From Burkholderiaceae bacterium (GTDB lineage Bacteria; Pseudomonadota; Gammaproteobacteria; Burkholderiales; Burkholderiaceae_E), in contig JAHDXY010000008.1 of NCBI GenBank assembly GCA_023384005.1, positions 1-42,688 of the forward strand: 42,688 nt of DNA. The letters are read 5' to 3'. The notes beneath the pieces are model-generated. The model made no database searches. It saw nothing but the letters and a program-made list of their open reading frames with translations, and was not told the DNA's origin. Position numbers and translations under genes: made by a program. Positions 29,097 through 37,541 of this stretch are shown in pieces (the first letter of the stretch is position 1; every line of letters begins with the position of its first letter).

Positions 29097-29357
29097 CCTC
29101 AGCCTATCGTCGCCTCGTGGTCGATCCGGTAGTCGCAGACCTCGGCATCGACGACGTCGATCACGACCGGTTTGCATGGCTTTGCGCCCATCGTTGACGG
29201 CCGGGCCGTCCGCGGTGTCGCAATGGGCGCTCGCACGGCGGGGAATCAGAACGCACTTGCCCGGACCTGACCAGCCATGGACAGGTCAACAACTTACGCC
29301 CGGCCTGCCAGAACTCGATTCCTGGGATCGTAGCGTAGCGACCTCTCGCTCTTTCCT
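29097..29357. other. Intergenic stretch with hyuB remnant and a hairpin
   Basis: Between kinase and DUF488 genes (convergent). It holds the 60-bp hyuB copy, then about 90 bases with no recognised feature, and an inverted repeat GACCTG-N12-CAGGTC at 29264-29287 that could end either transcript. I see no gene in it. Confidence 0.5.
29109..29168. repeat. 60-bp near-identical copy of an internal hyuB segment
   Basis: Matches 13671-13730 in the same orientation at 59 of 60 bases (13701 g against 29139 a). On the minus strand it encodes VVIDVVDAEVCDYRIDHEA, where hyuB has A for V. Neighbouring bases do not match. It lies 12 bases after the kinase stop. Confidence 0.9.
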
Positions 29358-30101
29358 TTAGCGATTGTCGAAATGAACAGGGCCTGTCGCATCCGACGGC
29401 GGATACGTGATTGCCGTGCCGTTGACCCTGGCAAAAGGAGTCAGCGTATGTGTCCGGCTTTGGGTCTGGCTGATGATCTCTTCGACCCGCAGACCACGAA
29501 CCAGCAAGGCGTCCGCAATGAGCGAGCGATGACAGCGCCACGGCACGGCCTCGGCACACATCAGCGCCACTCTTTCCTGCTTTGCCAGCGTCACAAGCGA
29601 TGCCAGGTGCGAGGCAAATTCTGCGGATTGCATGTAGTCGGCATAACCGCGGAATGAGGCGTTTCGCCAGCCGCGATTCGGGGACTCCGGGTCTGCGCGG
29701 CGGAATCCCCCCAATGCTGCCTCGTGCGTATAGACGATGCCCGCGCTCGCGAGCGCATCCGCAAGGGTGTCGCGGTTGAATTGCGGGTTGTGGCGGGAAC
29801 GCGGCACCGTACGCACGTCGATGAGGTGCCTCACCCGATGGGCGGAAAGCAGCGCGATGAACATGTCGAGAGGCCGCGTCGAGTGACCCACCGTCAATAC
29901 AACAACGGGATGAGCGTCCTGCTTCAATGCGTGGGCGGACTTCCTGAGCGCATCCCGGGCATCTGACTCCGTTGGCGATCCGATGCCGGGGGTTGCCTGG
30001 CCGGCAGGCGCCGCACCGCCTTCGTTCTCCCAGCGCTCGATCGCACGCTGGTAGGTCGTCCTGTCCGGCAAGAAGAATCCCTGGTGCGCTGGACTCGCCA
30101 T
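29358..30101 (-). CDS. DUF488 family protein
   Basis: The 247-residue product has a DUF488 domain that starts near residue 68 with LTVGHSTRPLDMFIALL. DVRTVPRSRHNPQFN, YTHEAALGGFRR and LMCAEAVPWRCHRSLIAD follow, the last being the Cys-His motif usual for the family. Its function is unknown. About 65 residues precede the domain (FLPDRTTYQRAIERWENEGG); they resemble short uncharacterised proteins and may be an extra module. A TTG or GTG start just before the domain is possible, but ATG 30101 overlaps the sdhB stop by one base (TAATG), suggesting coupled translation. The link to succinate dehydrogenase genes is unusual. Confidence 0.85.
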   Translation of the reverse strand: MASPAHQGFFLPDRTTYQRAIERWENEGGAAPAGQATPGIGSPTESDARDALRKSAHALKQDAHPVVVLTVGHSTRPLDMFIALLSAHRVRHLIDVRTVPRSRHNPQFNRDTLADALASAGIVYTHEAALGGFRRADPESPNRGWRNASFRGYADYMQSAEFASHLASLVTLAKQERVALMCAEAVPWRCHRSLIADALLVRGLRVEEIISQTQSRTHTLTPFARVNGTAITYPPSDATGPVHFDNR

Positions 30102-30796
30102 TACAACGACTGCTTGACCATCATGAGCCTGATTTTCTCGATCGCACGGGACGGCGCCAAGTCCTTCGGGCAGACCTCGGTGCAGTTCATGATCGTGCGG
30201 CAGCGGAATAACCTGTAAGGATCGTTCAGATCCTCCAGTCGAGCGTGCGTGGCTCGATCCCGACTGTCAACGATAAAGCGATACGCCTGCAACAACCCGG
30301 CTGGCCCGACGAATCGATCCGGATTCCACCATGACGAAGGGCACTGACTCGTGCAACACCTGCACAGGATGCACTCGTACAGGCCATCGAGCTTCTCGCG
30401 GTTCTCCGGCGATTGCAGGCGCTCCTTCTCTGGCTTCGGGTCACTGTTGACCAGATACGGTTTGATCGAATGATAGTGCTGGAAGAACTGCGTCATATCG
30501 ACCACGAGATCGCGAATGACCGGGAAACCAGGCAAGGGTCGCAACTCGACAGGCTCCCTCAATTCCGCCACCGGGGTAATGCAAGCCAGTCCGTTTCGCC
30601 CGTTTATGTTCATCGCGTCGGAGCCGCAGACACCTTCGCGGCAGGATTTCCTGAAGGTGAGCGAGTCATCCTGAATTCTGAGACGCATCATCACATCCAG
30701 CAGCATCCGGTCGGCAGGCCCCAGTTCGATCTCGAAATTCTGCATGTACGGTTTCTTGTCATGTTCCGGATTGAAGCGAAATATCGACAGTCTCAT
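30101..30796 (-). CDS. sdhB: Succinate dehydrogenase iron-sulfur subunit SdhB
   Basis: The 231-residue electron-transfer subunit of complex II starts at ATG 30796 (MRLSIFRFNPEHDKK) after GGAG; the track's earlier start (30841) adds 15 atypical residues. The [2Fe-2S] motif CREGVCGSDAMNINGRNGLAC is present. The [4Fe-4S] site CILCRCCTSQCPS and the [3Fe-4S] cysteines in CRTIMNCTEVCPKDL are also present. The protein appears intact. It follows sdhD after 54 bases, where sdhA would normally stand, so the flavoprotein partner must come from elsewhere if the product is functional. Confidence 0.95.
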   Translation of the reverse strand: MRLSIFRFNPEHDKKPYMQNFEIELGPADRMLLDVMMRLRIQDDSLTFRKSCREGVCGSDAMNINGRNGLACITPVAELREPVELRPLPGFPVIRDLVVDMTQFFQHYHSIKPYLVNSDPKPEKERLQSPENREKLDGLYECILCRCCTSQCPSSWWNPDRFVGPAGLLQAYRFIVDSRDRATHARLEDLNDPYRLFRCRTIMNCTEVCPKDLAPSRAIEKIRLMMVKQSL

Positions 30797-30850
30797 CGCG
30801 ATCTCCGAAGATCTACCTTGGATCCGCAACGCTGCGCCCACGCATGCGTC

Positions 30851-31189
30851 CTAGCCACGGCCTGTCAACAAGATCCGCCCCACCCATGCCGAGATAGCCA
30901 ACAGGCCGAAGCCGAGCAACGTGAGCGTGGCAATCCGCAAGGCAACCGGTCGAACATAGTCCATGACCACATCCCGTATGCCTACCCAGGCATGCATCGA
31001 CAATGCGGCAAGAAAGACAAAGGTGGCGACGCTGACTCCGGGACTCATGATCCAACCTTGCCAAGCCAGGTAGGAATGCGGCGGATCGAAAAGAAAATGA
31101 AACAGCACGAAGACAATGAACAGAAGCATCCAAACTGCGCTGATGCGCTGAACCAGCCAGGCACGCAATCCCGTGACCGACTTCTTCAT
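30851..31189 (-). CDS. sdhD: Succinate dehydrogenase membrane anchor SdhD
   Basis: The 112-residue anchor has three hydrophobic helices (about 17-36, 54-75, 87-108). HAWVGIRDVVMDY carries the histidine and the Asp-Tyr pair used for heme b and quinone binding in the family. The N-terminus KKSVTGLRAWLVQRISAVWM is typical. It overlaps sdhC by four bases and precedes sdhB directly. Confidence 0.94.
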   Translation of the reverse strand: MKKSVTGLRAWLVQRISAVWMLLFIVFVLFHFLFDPPHSYLAWQGWIMSPGVSVATFVFLAALSMHAWVGIRDVVMDYVRPVALRIATLTLLGFGLLAISAWVGRILLTGRG

Positions 31190-31578
31190 AGCAAGGCACC
31201 GGCTGCCAACAGCGCCACGACGAGCCCAGTGAGGTTCACCATCCAGGCACTGCGGCGGGCGGCAGGCAATTGCGAACCGATGTCGATGTCACTCAGCATA
31301 TGCCGTATCCCCGCAAGCAGATGATGCGCCAGCGCCCATACCGAAGCGATCGCCGCAATCCGGAAGGCCAGATTGTCGAACCAGCCAGTTACCTCGGCGT
31401 AGGCTTGGGGCCCCTGCAATGAACGATCGAGGAGATAGACGCTCAATGGAATACCCAGTGCCAGAAGGACGCCTGTTATCCGGTGCATGATCGACGTGAA
31501 TGCGCCTACCGGCATCTGGATGCGATACAGATTCAGGAATACCGGCCTTCGTGTTCTTGCTCGCTCTATATCATTCAT
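31186..31578 (-). CDS. sdhC: Succinate dehydrogenase cytochrome b556 subunit SdhC
   Basis: The 130-residue membrane subunit has RPVFLNLYRIQMPVGAFTSIMHRITGV in the quinone-site region, and HHLLAGIRHMLSD, whose histidines include the heme b ligand. Three transmembrane helices are visible. It is the first gene of the sdhC-sdhD-sdhB-DUF488 run; ATG 31578 has no strong ribosome site. The codon use and upstream DNA are less GC-rich than the flanks, hinting at a different origin. Confidence 0.94.
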   Translation of the reverse strand: MNDIERARTRRPVFLNLYRIQMPVGAFTSIMHRITGVLLALGIPLSVYLLDRSLQGPQAYAEVTGWFDNLAFRIAAIASVWALAHHLLAGIRHMLSDIDIGSQLPAARRSAWMVNLTGLVVALLAAGALL

Positions 31579-32017
31579 ATGCGTTTGTGCGGACGTAGCA
31601 GCCGCGACGATGAGTCGAGATCATTCATTCGGCAGTTTCGCGACTTGACCTGAACAAGTCAGTGCGCAGCGAACGGCGACTGATGGGCTGGCGGTACTTG
31701 CGGTCAACTGCGAGGGAAGCACAATGTTGTCATGATTGAACCAGTGATAACGATAGCACTGATAGCACTGATAGCATGATCGAACTGGTTGCGAAAGCGT
31801 GTCACCATGGACCGTCGGCCACCATCACCGGACGGAGCAGAACCTGCGCAAGAGCAATCGCGTTTGCACGGCGCGCGCTCGTAATATTCGTGGAGGATGT
31901 GTCAGCTCAGTCCTGGCATTTGCCGGGCTCGCGGAAACGGAGCCGATGTCAGCCAATCGAATCGACACCTCAGGGCATCTTTTCGAAGTTCGAAGCAAGT
32001 GAATCAAGGGGCAATAC
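31579..32017. other. Divergent intergenic region between sdhC and lemA
   Basis: These 439 bases hold no convincing gene. The small track ORFs here (31776-32021 and others) lack ribosome sites and recognisable sequence. The region is relatively AT-rich, includes the 9-bp tandem repeat at 31752-31777, and must contain promoters for both sdhC (minus) and lemA (plus), which I could not place with confidence. Confidence 0.6.
31752..31777. repeat. 9-bp tandem repeat GATAGCACT, nearly three copies
   Basis: GATAGCACT GATAGCACT GATAGCATG, preceded by a related GATAACGATAGC. A short microsatellite-like array upstream of two divergent genes; copy-number variation could change promoter spacing. Confidence 0.75.
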
Positions 32018-32614
32018 ATGAGCACCACACTGATTGTCGTTCTGGTCGTCGTCGCACTGGCGGCCTTTTTCGTGATCGGGATCTTCAACAAGCTGGTCAT
32101 GCTGAGAAATCGTTACAAGAACGCCTTTGCCCAGATCGAAGTGCAGCTCAAGCGCCGCTATGACCTGATCCCCAACCTGGTCGAGACCGCCAAGGGATAC
32201 ATCAAACACGAACGCGAAACGCTCGAGTCGGTCGTCAAGGCGCGTAACGAGGCGTCCGGCATGTTGTCCAGCGCCGCGGCGGCGCCCGGCGATGCTGCCG
32301 CCATGGAGGGTCTGGTCGGCGCGGAAGGAAGGCTGGCTGGCGCCCTGCTGAACATGAGGATGGTGATGGAGGCCTATCCTGAGCTCAAAGCCAACCAGAA
32401 CATGATGCAACTGAGCGAGGAACTCACGTCGACCGAGAACAAGGTCTCGTTCTCGCGCCAGGCATTCAACGACCAGGTGATGGCCTACAACACCTACAAG
32501 CAGTCGTTCCCTCCGGTTGTTTTCGCGCCCATGTTTGGCCACGCACAGGACGCGGCGTTGCTGGAGTTCGCCGACAGCGCCGCGATCCAGTCAGCGCCGA
32601 AGGTGTCGTTCTGA
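32018..32614 (+). CDS. LemA family protein
   Basis: The 198-residue product has a single N-terminal membrane helix (about 4-24) and then the LemA helical domain: [75 protein letters not shown]. LemA proteins are membrane-tethered and commonly encoded beside M48 proteases, as here; their exact role is unclear. It lies 28 bases before the protease gene, so they form an operon. Confidence 0.94.
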   Translation: MSTTLIVVLVVVALAAFFVIGIFNKLVMLRNRYKNAFAQIEVQLKRRYDLIPNLVETAKGYIKHERETLESVVKARNEASGMLSSAAAAPGDAAAMEGLVGAEGRLAGALLNMRMVMEAYPELKANQNMMQLSEELTSTENKVSFSRQAFNDQVMAYNTYKQSFPPVVFAPMFGHAQDAALLEFADSAAIQSAPKVSF

Positions 32615-32642
32615 CTGAAGCGCGCGATCTGGCGGGCGATCG

Positions 32643-34604
32643 ATGAACTTCTTCGAGTCGCAGGAACGTGCGCGCAGGCACACGACCTTGCTGATCGTCC
32701 TGTTCGGTTTCGCCGTGATGGCCTTGATCGTCTTGACCAACATGCTGACGCTGGTGGTGTTCGGCTTTGTCAACAGCCAGCAAACGCGTGACGGTCAGAC
32801 ATTTTTCGCGCAGATGGACTGGAAGATGTTTGCCACCGTTGGCGCGGGCGTCAGCGTCGTGGTGCTTGTCGGCAGCCTGTACAAGATGATCGCCTTGTCT
32901 GGCGGTGGCAAGGTTGTCGCCGAGTCTCTCGGCGGGCAGCTGATTCCCCGCAATACCGGGGAACCCGATCAGCGCAAGCTGCTCAATGTCGTCGACGAAA
33001 TGGCAATAGCGTCGGGAACGCCGGCGCCACCGGTCTATCTGCTGGCAAACGAGCCGGGCATCAACGCCTTCGCGGCGGGGTTCTCACCTCGAGACGCGGT
33101 ACTCGGAATCACCCAGGGGGCGATCGAGCAGCTGAGCCGTGATCAGCTCCAGGGCGTCATCGCCCACGAGTTCAGTCACATATTCAATGGCGACATGCGG
33201 CTCAATATCCGCCTGATGGGCGCTTTGAACGGCATCCTGATCCTGGGCATTCTGGGCTACTACCTGATGCGCTCGACGTCGTTCTCGGGCCGCCGGCGCG
33301 GCAACGACAACAGTGGGGCCGCAATACTTGCGCTGGGGATCGGGCTGATGGCGATCGGCTTCGCCGGTACTTTCTTCGGCGGTCTGATCAAGGCTGCGGT
33401 CAGCCGGCAGCGGGAATACCTGGCTGACGCATCGGCGGTCCAGTTCACCCGCAACCCGGGAGGAATCGCAGGCGCGTTGAAGCGGATTGGCGGGCTGAAG
33501 TCGGGCTCCATCGTGCGCAACCCGGGCGCACCTGAAATCAGTCACGCTTTTTTCGCCCAGGGCGTCAGGGGTTTCACGCAGTGGCTGTCGTCCACCCATC
33601 CACCGCTTTCCAGTCGCATCCTGCGGATCGATCCGCACTGGGATGGCAAGTTCGACGTCACTGAAGCGCCACCACCAGCCGCAGGTCAACCGACGGTCGA
33701 CGAGCCATTGGCCGCGCGACGCCCTGACATGGCCCGAAACATGGCGGCTGTCGCGGCAGGTGCGGCGGCGGCCGAAGCAGTCGCAGTGATCGATCGCATC
33801 GGTCAACCGACGCAGGAGTCGGTCCTGTACGCCCGGTGGTTGCTGTCCGACCTGCCCGCGGCGATTCGAGAAGCGGCGCGTGAACCCTATGGCGCGCGCG
33901 CCCTGATCTATTGTCTGCTGCTCGACAAGGGGGCAGTGCTGCGCGAACGACAATTCGCGCTGTTGCGGGGCCGCGCCGACAAGGACGTATACGCGTTGAC
34001 GATCGGCTTGATGCCGCAGGTGGATGCGCTGGAACTGGAATTCCGGCTGCCGATCATCGACATCGCCATTCCTGCGCTCAAGCAGCTCTCTGGCGGCCAG
34101 TACCAGATGTTCAAGGAGAACCTGGTGGCGCTCGCCAACATGGACGCCAGCGTTGAGCTGTTCGAATGGTCGTTGCAGAAGATCGTGTTCAGCCATCTGG
34201 ACGGGCACTTCCGCAAACCGGCATTGGCTGCGGCGCGTCATGCGGATCCCGGACAACTCACGCAGGAGTTCGGATTGGTCTTGTCGCTGATGGCGCACGC
34301 CGGCGCGACCGAGCAAAGCAGCGCCCGGAGCGCGTTCGATGCCTGCGCGCAAGCGCTGGCTGCAACGGGGCTTGTGTTGTTGGCGAAGGACCAGATCAGG
34401 ATCGCGGACCTGGACCAAGCCCTGGGCAAGCTGGATCAGCTGGCGCCCTCAGCCAAATCACGCTTGCTGAGGGCGTGTGTCATCAGCACCTGGCACGATC
34501 AGAGAGCCACCCCGGCGGAGGTGGAGTTGTTGCGCGCATTCGCCAGTGTTCTTGATTGCCCGATGCCGCCGGGGATAGCGCCGGGAGCCCGACGTGCCGC
34601 CTGA
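32643..34604 (+). CDS. M48 family membrane metalloprotease (HtpX-like) with long C-terminal extension
   Basis: The 653-residue product has two N-terminal membrane helices (about 16-42 and 64-84), then the catalytic zinc motif HEFSH (175-179) and the third ligand region REYLAD (about 258). Further helices lie between them. Typical HtpX ends near 290 residues. Here about 300 residues follow, helical and soluble-looking (AARRPDMARNMAAVAAG, LPAAIREAAREPYGARALIYCLLLD, SLQKIVFSHLDGHFRKPALA), seen in the M48 proteins that accompany LemA. It probably degrades damaged membrane proteins. It converges with the pirin gene. Confidence 0.93.
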   Translation: MNFFESQERARRHTTLLIVLFGFAVMALIVLTNMLTLVVFGFVNSQQTRDGQTFFAQMDWKMFATVGAGVSVVVLVGSLYKMIALSGGGKVVAESLGGQLIPRNTGEPDQRKLLNVVDEMAIASGTPAPPVYLLANEPGINAFAAGFSPRDAVLGITQGAIEQLSRDQLQGVIAHEFSHIFNGDMRLNIRLMGALNGILILGILGYYLMRSTSFSGRRRGNDNSGAAILALGIGLMAIGFAGTFFGGLIKAAVSRQREYLADASAVQFTRNPGGIAGALKRIGGLKSGSIVRNPGAPEISHAFFAQGVRGFTQWLSSTHPPLSSRILRIDPHWDGKFDVTEAPPPAAGQPTVDEPLAARRPDMARNMAAVAAGAAAAEAVAVIDRIGQPTQESVLYARWLLSDLPAAIREAAREPYGARALIYCLLLDKGAVLRERQFALLRGRADKDVYALTIGLMPQVDALELEFRLPIIDIAIPALKQLSGGQYQMFKENLVALANMDASVELFEWSLQKIVFSHLDGHFRKPALAAARHADPGQLTQEFGLVLSLMAHAGATEQSSARSAFDACAQALAATGLVLLAKDQIRIADLDQALGKLDQLAPSAKSRLLRACVISTWHDQRATPAEVELLRAFASVLDCPMPPGIAPGARRAA

Positions 34605-34665
34605 TGCCCCCCAAGGCCTTGGCGCGGTCCGCCGCGTGGCCTTTGGTCGCGTCCTGTGTACAGCC

Positions 34666-35388
34666 TCATGACATCTGCGGCACTTCCTGCGGGCGCAGGT
34701 CGAACACCAGCACTTCGGCGTTCTTGCCGGCGGCGAGCTGCAGCATCTGCGGGTTGCGCAAGCGCACACCGTCACCGGCTTGCAGCTTCACGCCGTCGAG
34801 TTCGACGCTGCCCCGGGCGACATGCACGTAGGCGTGGCGGTTCTTGTCCAGCGTCAGCGTGGCGCCTTCGTCGCCGTCGAACAGGCCGGCGTAGACCTGG
34901 GCGTCCTGCCGGATGCGCAGCGAGCCGTCACGACCATCGGGCGAGATGATCAGGCGCAGGCGCCCACGCTTGTCCGCGTCGCTGAAGCGCTGTTGCTGAT
35001 AGGCCGGCGCGCCGCCGGCGTGGTCCGGCACGATCCAGATCTGCAGGAAGTGCACCGGCTGATCCTCGGAACCATTGAACTCGCTGTGGGTGACGCCGCT
35101 GCCGGCGCTCATCAGTTGCACGTCACCGGGTCTGATCACCGAACCCGTTCCCATGCTGTCGCTGTGCGCCAGGGCGCCTTCCAGCACGTAGGAGAAAATC
35201 TCCATGTCGCGGTGGGGGTGCGTGCCGAAACCCTGGCCCGGCGTCACCCGATCCTCATTGATCACGCGCAGATCGGAGAAGCCGATCTGGCTGGGGTCGA
35301 TGTAGCCGGCGAACGAAAAGGTGTGCCGCGAGCTCAGCCAGCCGTGCTCGGCCGCGCCGCGATCAGAAGCCTTTCGTACTTGCATCAT
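34666..35388 (-). CDS. Pirin family protein (bicupin)
   Basis: The 240-residue pirin starts at ATG 35388 with GGAGAAAC upstream; the track frame to 35742 runs antisense into the next gene. The metal site is visible in the first cupin: H57 and H59 in THPHRDMEIFSYV, then SGVTHSEFN. Bacterial pirins include quercetin dioxygenases, which oxidise flavonols or quinone-like compounds. It follows the glutathionyl-hydroquinone reductase gene after 128 bases on the same strand and fits a quinone/electrophile response. Confidence 0.93.
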   Translation of the reverse strand: MMQVRKASDRGAAEHGWLSSRHTFSFAGYIDPSQIGFSDLRVINEDRVTPGQGFGTHPHRDMEIFSYVLEGALAHSDSMGTGSVIRPGDVQLMSAGSGVTHSEFNGSEDQPVHFLQIWIVPDHAGGAPAYQQQRFSDADKRGRLRLIISPDGRDGSLRIRQDAQVYAGLFDGDEGATLTLDKNRHAYVHVARGSVELDGVKLQAGDGVRLRNPQMLQLAAGKNAEVLVFDLRPQEVPQMS

Positions 35389-35516
35389 GTGTTTCTCCTC
35401 GTTGATGGGCCGGCCGGAGGCACGCTGCCGTTTCACTATTGATTCCTTGTCTGATTCCGCGCTGGCGGGTTCCTGGGTCGGCGGCCTGCCACGCTGGAGA
35501 GCGAGCATCATCCTTT

Positions 35517-36512
35517 TCACTGGCGGATCTGCCCTGGCGAGTTTCCCCGGCTGTGCGGCGCCGCGAAATCGATCACCGGCCCGAGCGGCACGATCCGGTT
35601 CGGATTGATCGTCGGGTGGCTCCGGTAGTAGTGGTGCTTGATGTGTTCGAAGTTCAGCGTGGCGGCCACGCCGGGGCACTGGTAGAGCTCGCGCGTGTAT
35701 TCCCACAGGACGGGATAGTCGACCAGGCGCCGCAGGTTGCACTTGAAGTGCCCGTGGTACACGGCGTCGAAACGCACCAGCGTCGTGAACAGCCGCCAGT
35801 CGGCCTCGGTGAGGCGATCGCCCAACAGGTAGCGCTGCCTCGAGAGCTTCGACTCCAGTTCATCGAGCGCGTCGAACACCGCCGCCACCTCGCGCTCGTA
35901 CACCGGCTGCTCGGTCGCGAAGCCGGCTTTGTAGACGCCGTTGTTCACAGCGTCGTAGACGCGCGCGTTGATCGCGTCGATCGCGGGCAGCAGCGCTGCC
36001 GGGGCGTAGTCGCCTGCCCTCGCGCCGATGCCGTCGAAGGCCGAGTTGAACATGCGGATGATCTCGGACGACTCGTTGCTGACGATCGTGTCGCGCTCCA
36101 GGTCCCAGAGCACCGGTACCGTCACCCGGCCGCTGTAGTCGGCCCGGGCGCGCTGGTAGACCTGGTACAGGTAGTCGGCCTCGCCCACCGGGTCGGCAAC
36201 CACGCCGGGGGCGGCGGCGAACGACCAGCCGTTTTCGGCCATGTACGGATTGACGACCGACACGTCGATCATCCCTTCCAACCCCTTGAGCGCGCGCAGG
36301 ATCAGGGTGCGGTGCGCCCAGGGACAGGCGAGCGACACGTACAGGTGATAGCGTCCGGCTTCCGCCGCGAAGCCGCCTTCGCCACTCGGCCCCGCGCTGC
36401 CGTCCGGCGTCACCCAGTTGCGAAACGGCGCATCGCCGCGCACGAAACGCCCGCCCGTGGATGCGGTGTCATACCACTCGTCCACCCATTTCCCGTCGAC
36501 CAGCAATCCCAT
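35517..36512 (-). CDS. yqjG: Glutathionyl-hydroquinone reductase (YqjG/ECM4 family)
   Basis: The 331-residue Xi-class glutathione transferase reduces glutathionyl-hydroquinones with glutathione. ATG 36512 follows a perfect AGGAGG. The active-site cysteine is C63 in ACPWAHRTL, with downstream SNESSEIIRMFN (glutathione site), LTEADWRLFTTLVRFDAVY and HPTINPNRIVPLGP. The longer track frame is antisense to the LysR gene and was discarded. It is divergent from lysR; the shared region holds the 18-bp inverted repeat at 36591-36608, so induction by quinones through that LysR protein is likely. Confidence 0.95.
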   Translation of the reverse strand: MGLLVDGKWVDEWYDTASTGGRFVRGDAPFRNWVTPDGSAGPSGEGGFAAEAGRYHLYVSLACPWAHRTLILRALKGLEGMIDVSVVNPYMAENGWSFAAAPGVVADPVGEADYLYQVYQRARADYSGRVTVPVLWDLERDTIVSNESSEIIRMFNSAFDGIGARAGDYAPAALLPAIDAINARVYDAVNNGVYKAGFATEQPVYEREVAAVFDALDELESKLSRQRYLLGDRLTEADWRLFTTLVRFDAVYHGHFKCNLRRLVDYPVLWEYTRELYQCPGVAATLNFEHIKHHYYRSHPTINPNRIVPLGPVIDFAAPHSRGNSPGQIRQ

Positions 36513-36590
36513 GGCTGTTTTCCTCCTGGATCTTTGATAGACAATAGGCGGTGAACGCTGCGAGCGCCAGACCGGCGCGATCAAACAGGG

Positions 36591-36608
36591 CGTTCCATTG
36601 GTGGAACG
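36591..36608. promoter_or_regulatory. 18-bp inverted repeat CGTTCCA-TTGG-TGGAACG, probable LysR operator
   Basis: Perfect 7-bp arms immediately before the lysR ribosome site, in the divergent yqjG-lysR region. It contains the T-N11-A pattern of LysR sites and matches a second site at 38226-38243. It would suit autoregulation and control of yqjG. Confidence 0.72.
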
Positions 36609-36617
36609 AGGGTACGC

Positions 36618-37529
36618 ATGGGCACGCAGGACCTTAACGACCTCTACTACTTCGTGCAGATCGTCGAGCATGGCGGCTTCGCATCCGCGGGCCGTGCGCT
36701 GGGCGTCCCGAAGTCCAAGCTCAGCCGGCGCCTGGCGCTGCTCGAACAACGGCTCGGCGTTCGCCTGCTGCAGCGATCGACGCGCCGCTTCTCGGTGACC
36801 GAGATCGGGCAGGATTACTATGAACGCTGCAAGGCGATGCTCGTCGAAGCGGAATCCGCACAGGAAGTGATCGAGCGCAAGCGCTCCGAGCCGCGCGGCA
36901 TCGTCCGGCTCTCCTGCCCCGTGACCCTGGTCGAGGCCCAGGTCGGCCAGATGGTGGCGGACTTCATGGCCCGGCACCCGCACGTCGATGTCCACCTCGA
37001 TGCAACGAACCGCCGTGTCGACGTCATCGGCGAGGCAATCGACATCGCGATCCGGGTGCGCCCGCCGCCCCTGGAGGACAGCGACCTGGTGCTGCGCGTC
37101 CTGTCCGAGCGGGCGCAGCGGCTCGTCGCCAGTCCGGCGCTGCTCGAGCGCCACGGCATTCCTGGCCGGCCGGAAGACCTGCCGGGCATGCCGAGCATGG
37201 CCCTTGGTCCGCCGCAGCAGGACCAGGCCTGGCAGCTCTACGCAAGCGATGGCACCGCCATCACCGTGCACCACCAACCCCGCCTCGTGACCGGGAACAT
37301 GAGCGCGCTGCGGGTTGCTGCGCTCGCCGGCATCGGCGTGGTGCAGTTGCCCGGGATGGTGGTAGGCGAAGACCTCGGGCGCGGCGACCTTGCCTGGGTC
37401 CTGCCGTCCTGGTCACCGAAGCGCGAGATCGTGCATGCGGTGTTTCCGTCGCGCCGCGGCCTGCTGCCATCGGTGCGCTCGCTTCTCGATCACTTGGCCG
37501 AACGCTTCGAGGCGCTCGGCCAGGATTGA
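36618..37529 (+). CDS. LysR family transcriptional regulator
   Basis: The 303-residue regulator has an N-terminal winged helix-turn-helix with DLNDLYYFVQIVEHGGFASAGRALGVPKSKLSRRLALLEQRLG (about 5-48), then a linker helix and a periplasmic-binding-like effector domain. The sequence is close in style to LysR proteins that control quinone and diazaborine-type stress genes (PKSKLSRR, LLQRSTRRFSVTEIGQ). It is divergent from yqjG and converges with wrbA (12 bases between stops). The start ATG 36618 follows GAGGG. Likely effector: a quinone or other electrophile (inferred). Confidence 0.94.
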   Translation: MGTQDLNDLYYFVQIVEHGGFASAGRALGVPKSKLSRRLALLEQRLGVRLLQRSTRRFSVTEIGQDYYERCKAMLVEAESAQEVIERKRSEPRGIVRLSCPVTLVEAQVGQMVADFMARHPHVDVHLDATNRRVDVIGEAIDIAIRVRPPPLEDSDLVLRVLSERAQRLVASPALLERHGIPGRPEDLPGMPSMALGPPQQDQAWQLYASDGTAITVHHQPRLVTGNMSALRVAALAGIGVVQLPGMVVGEDLGRGDLAWVLPSWSPKREIVHAVFPSRRGLLPSVRSLLDHLAERFEALGQD

Positions 37530-37541
37530 AGCCGCGGCGGA

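Noticed and set aside
31752-31777. CRISPR-like array
   Set aside because: Units are 9 bp with no spacers and no cas genes in the window.
31776-32021. 81-aa ORF upstream of lemA
   Set aside because: No ribosome site, no recognisable sequence, overlaps the lemA start.
34611-34622. 12-bp palindrome CCAAGGCCTTGG as terminator
   Set aside because: It has no loop bases, so it cannot form a normal hairpin; probably chance or a protein site between convergent genes.
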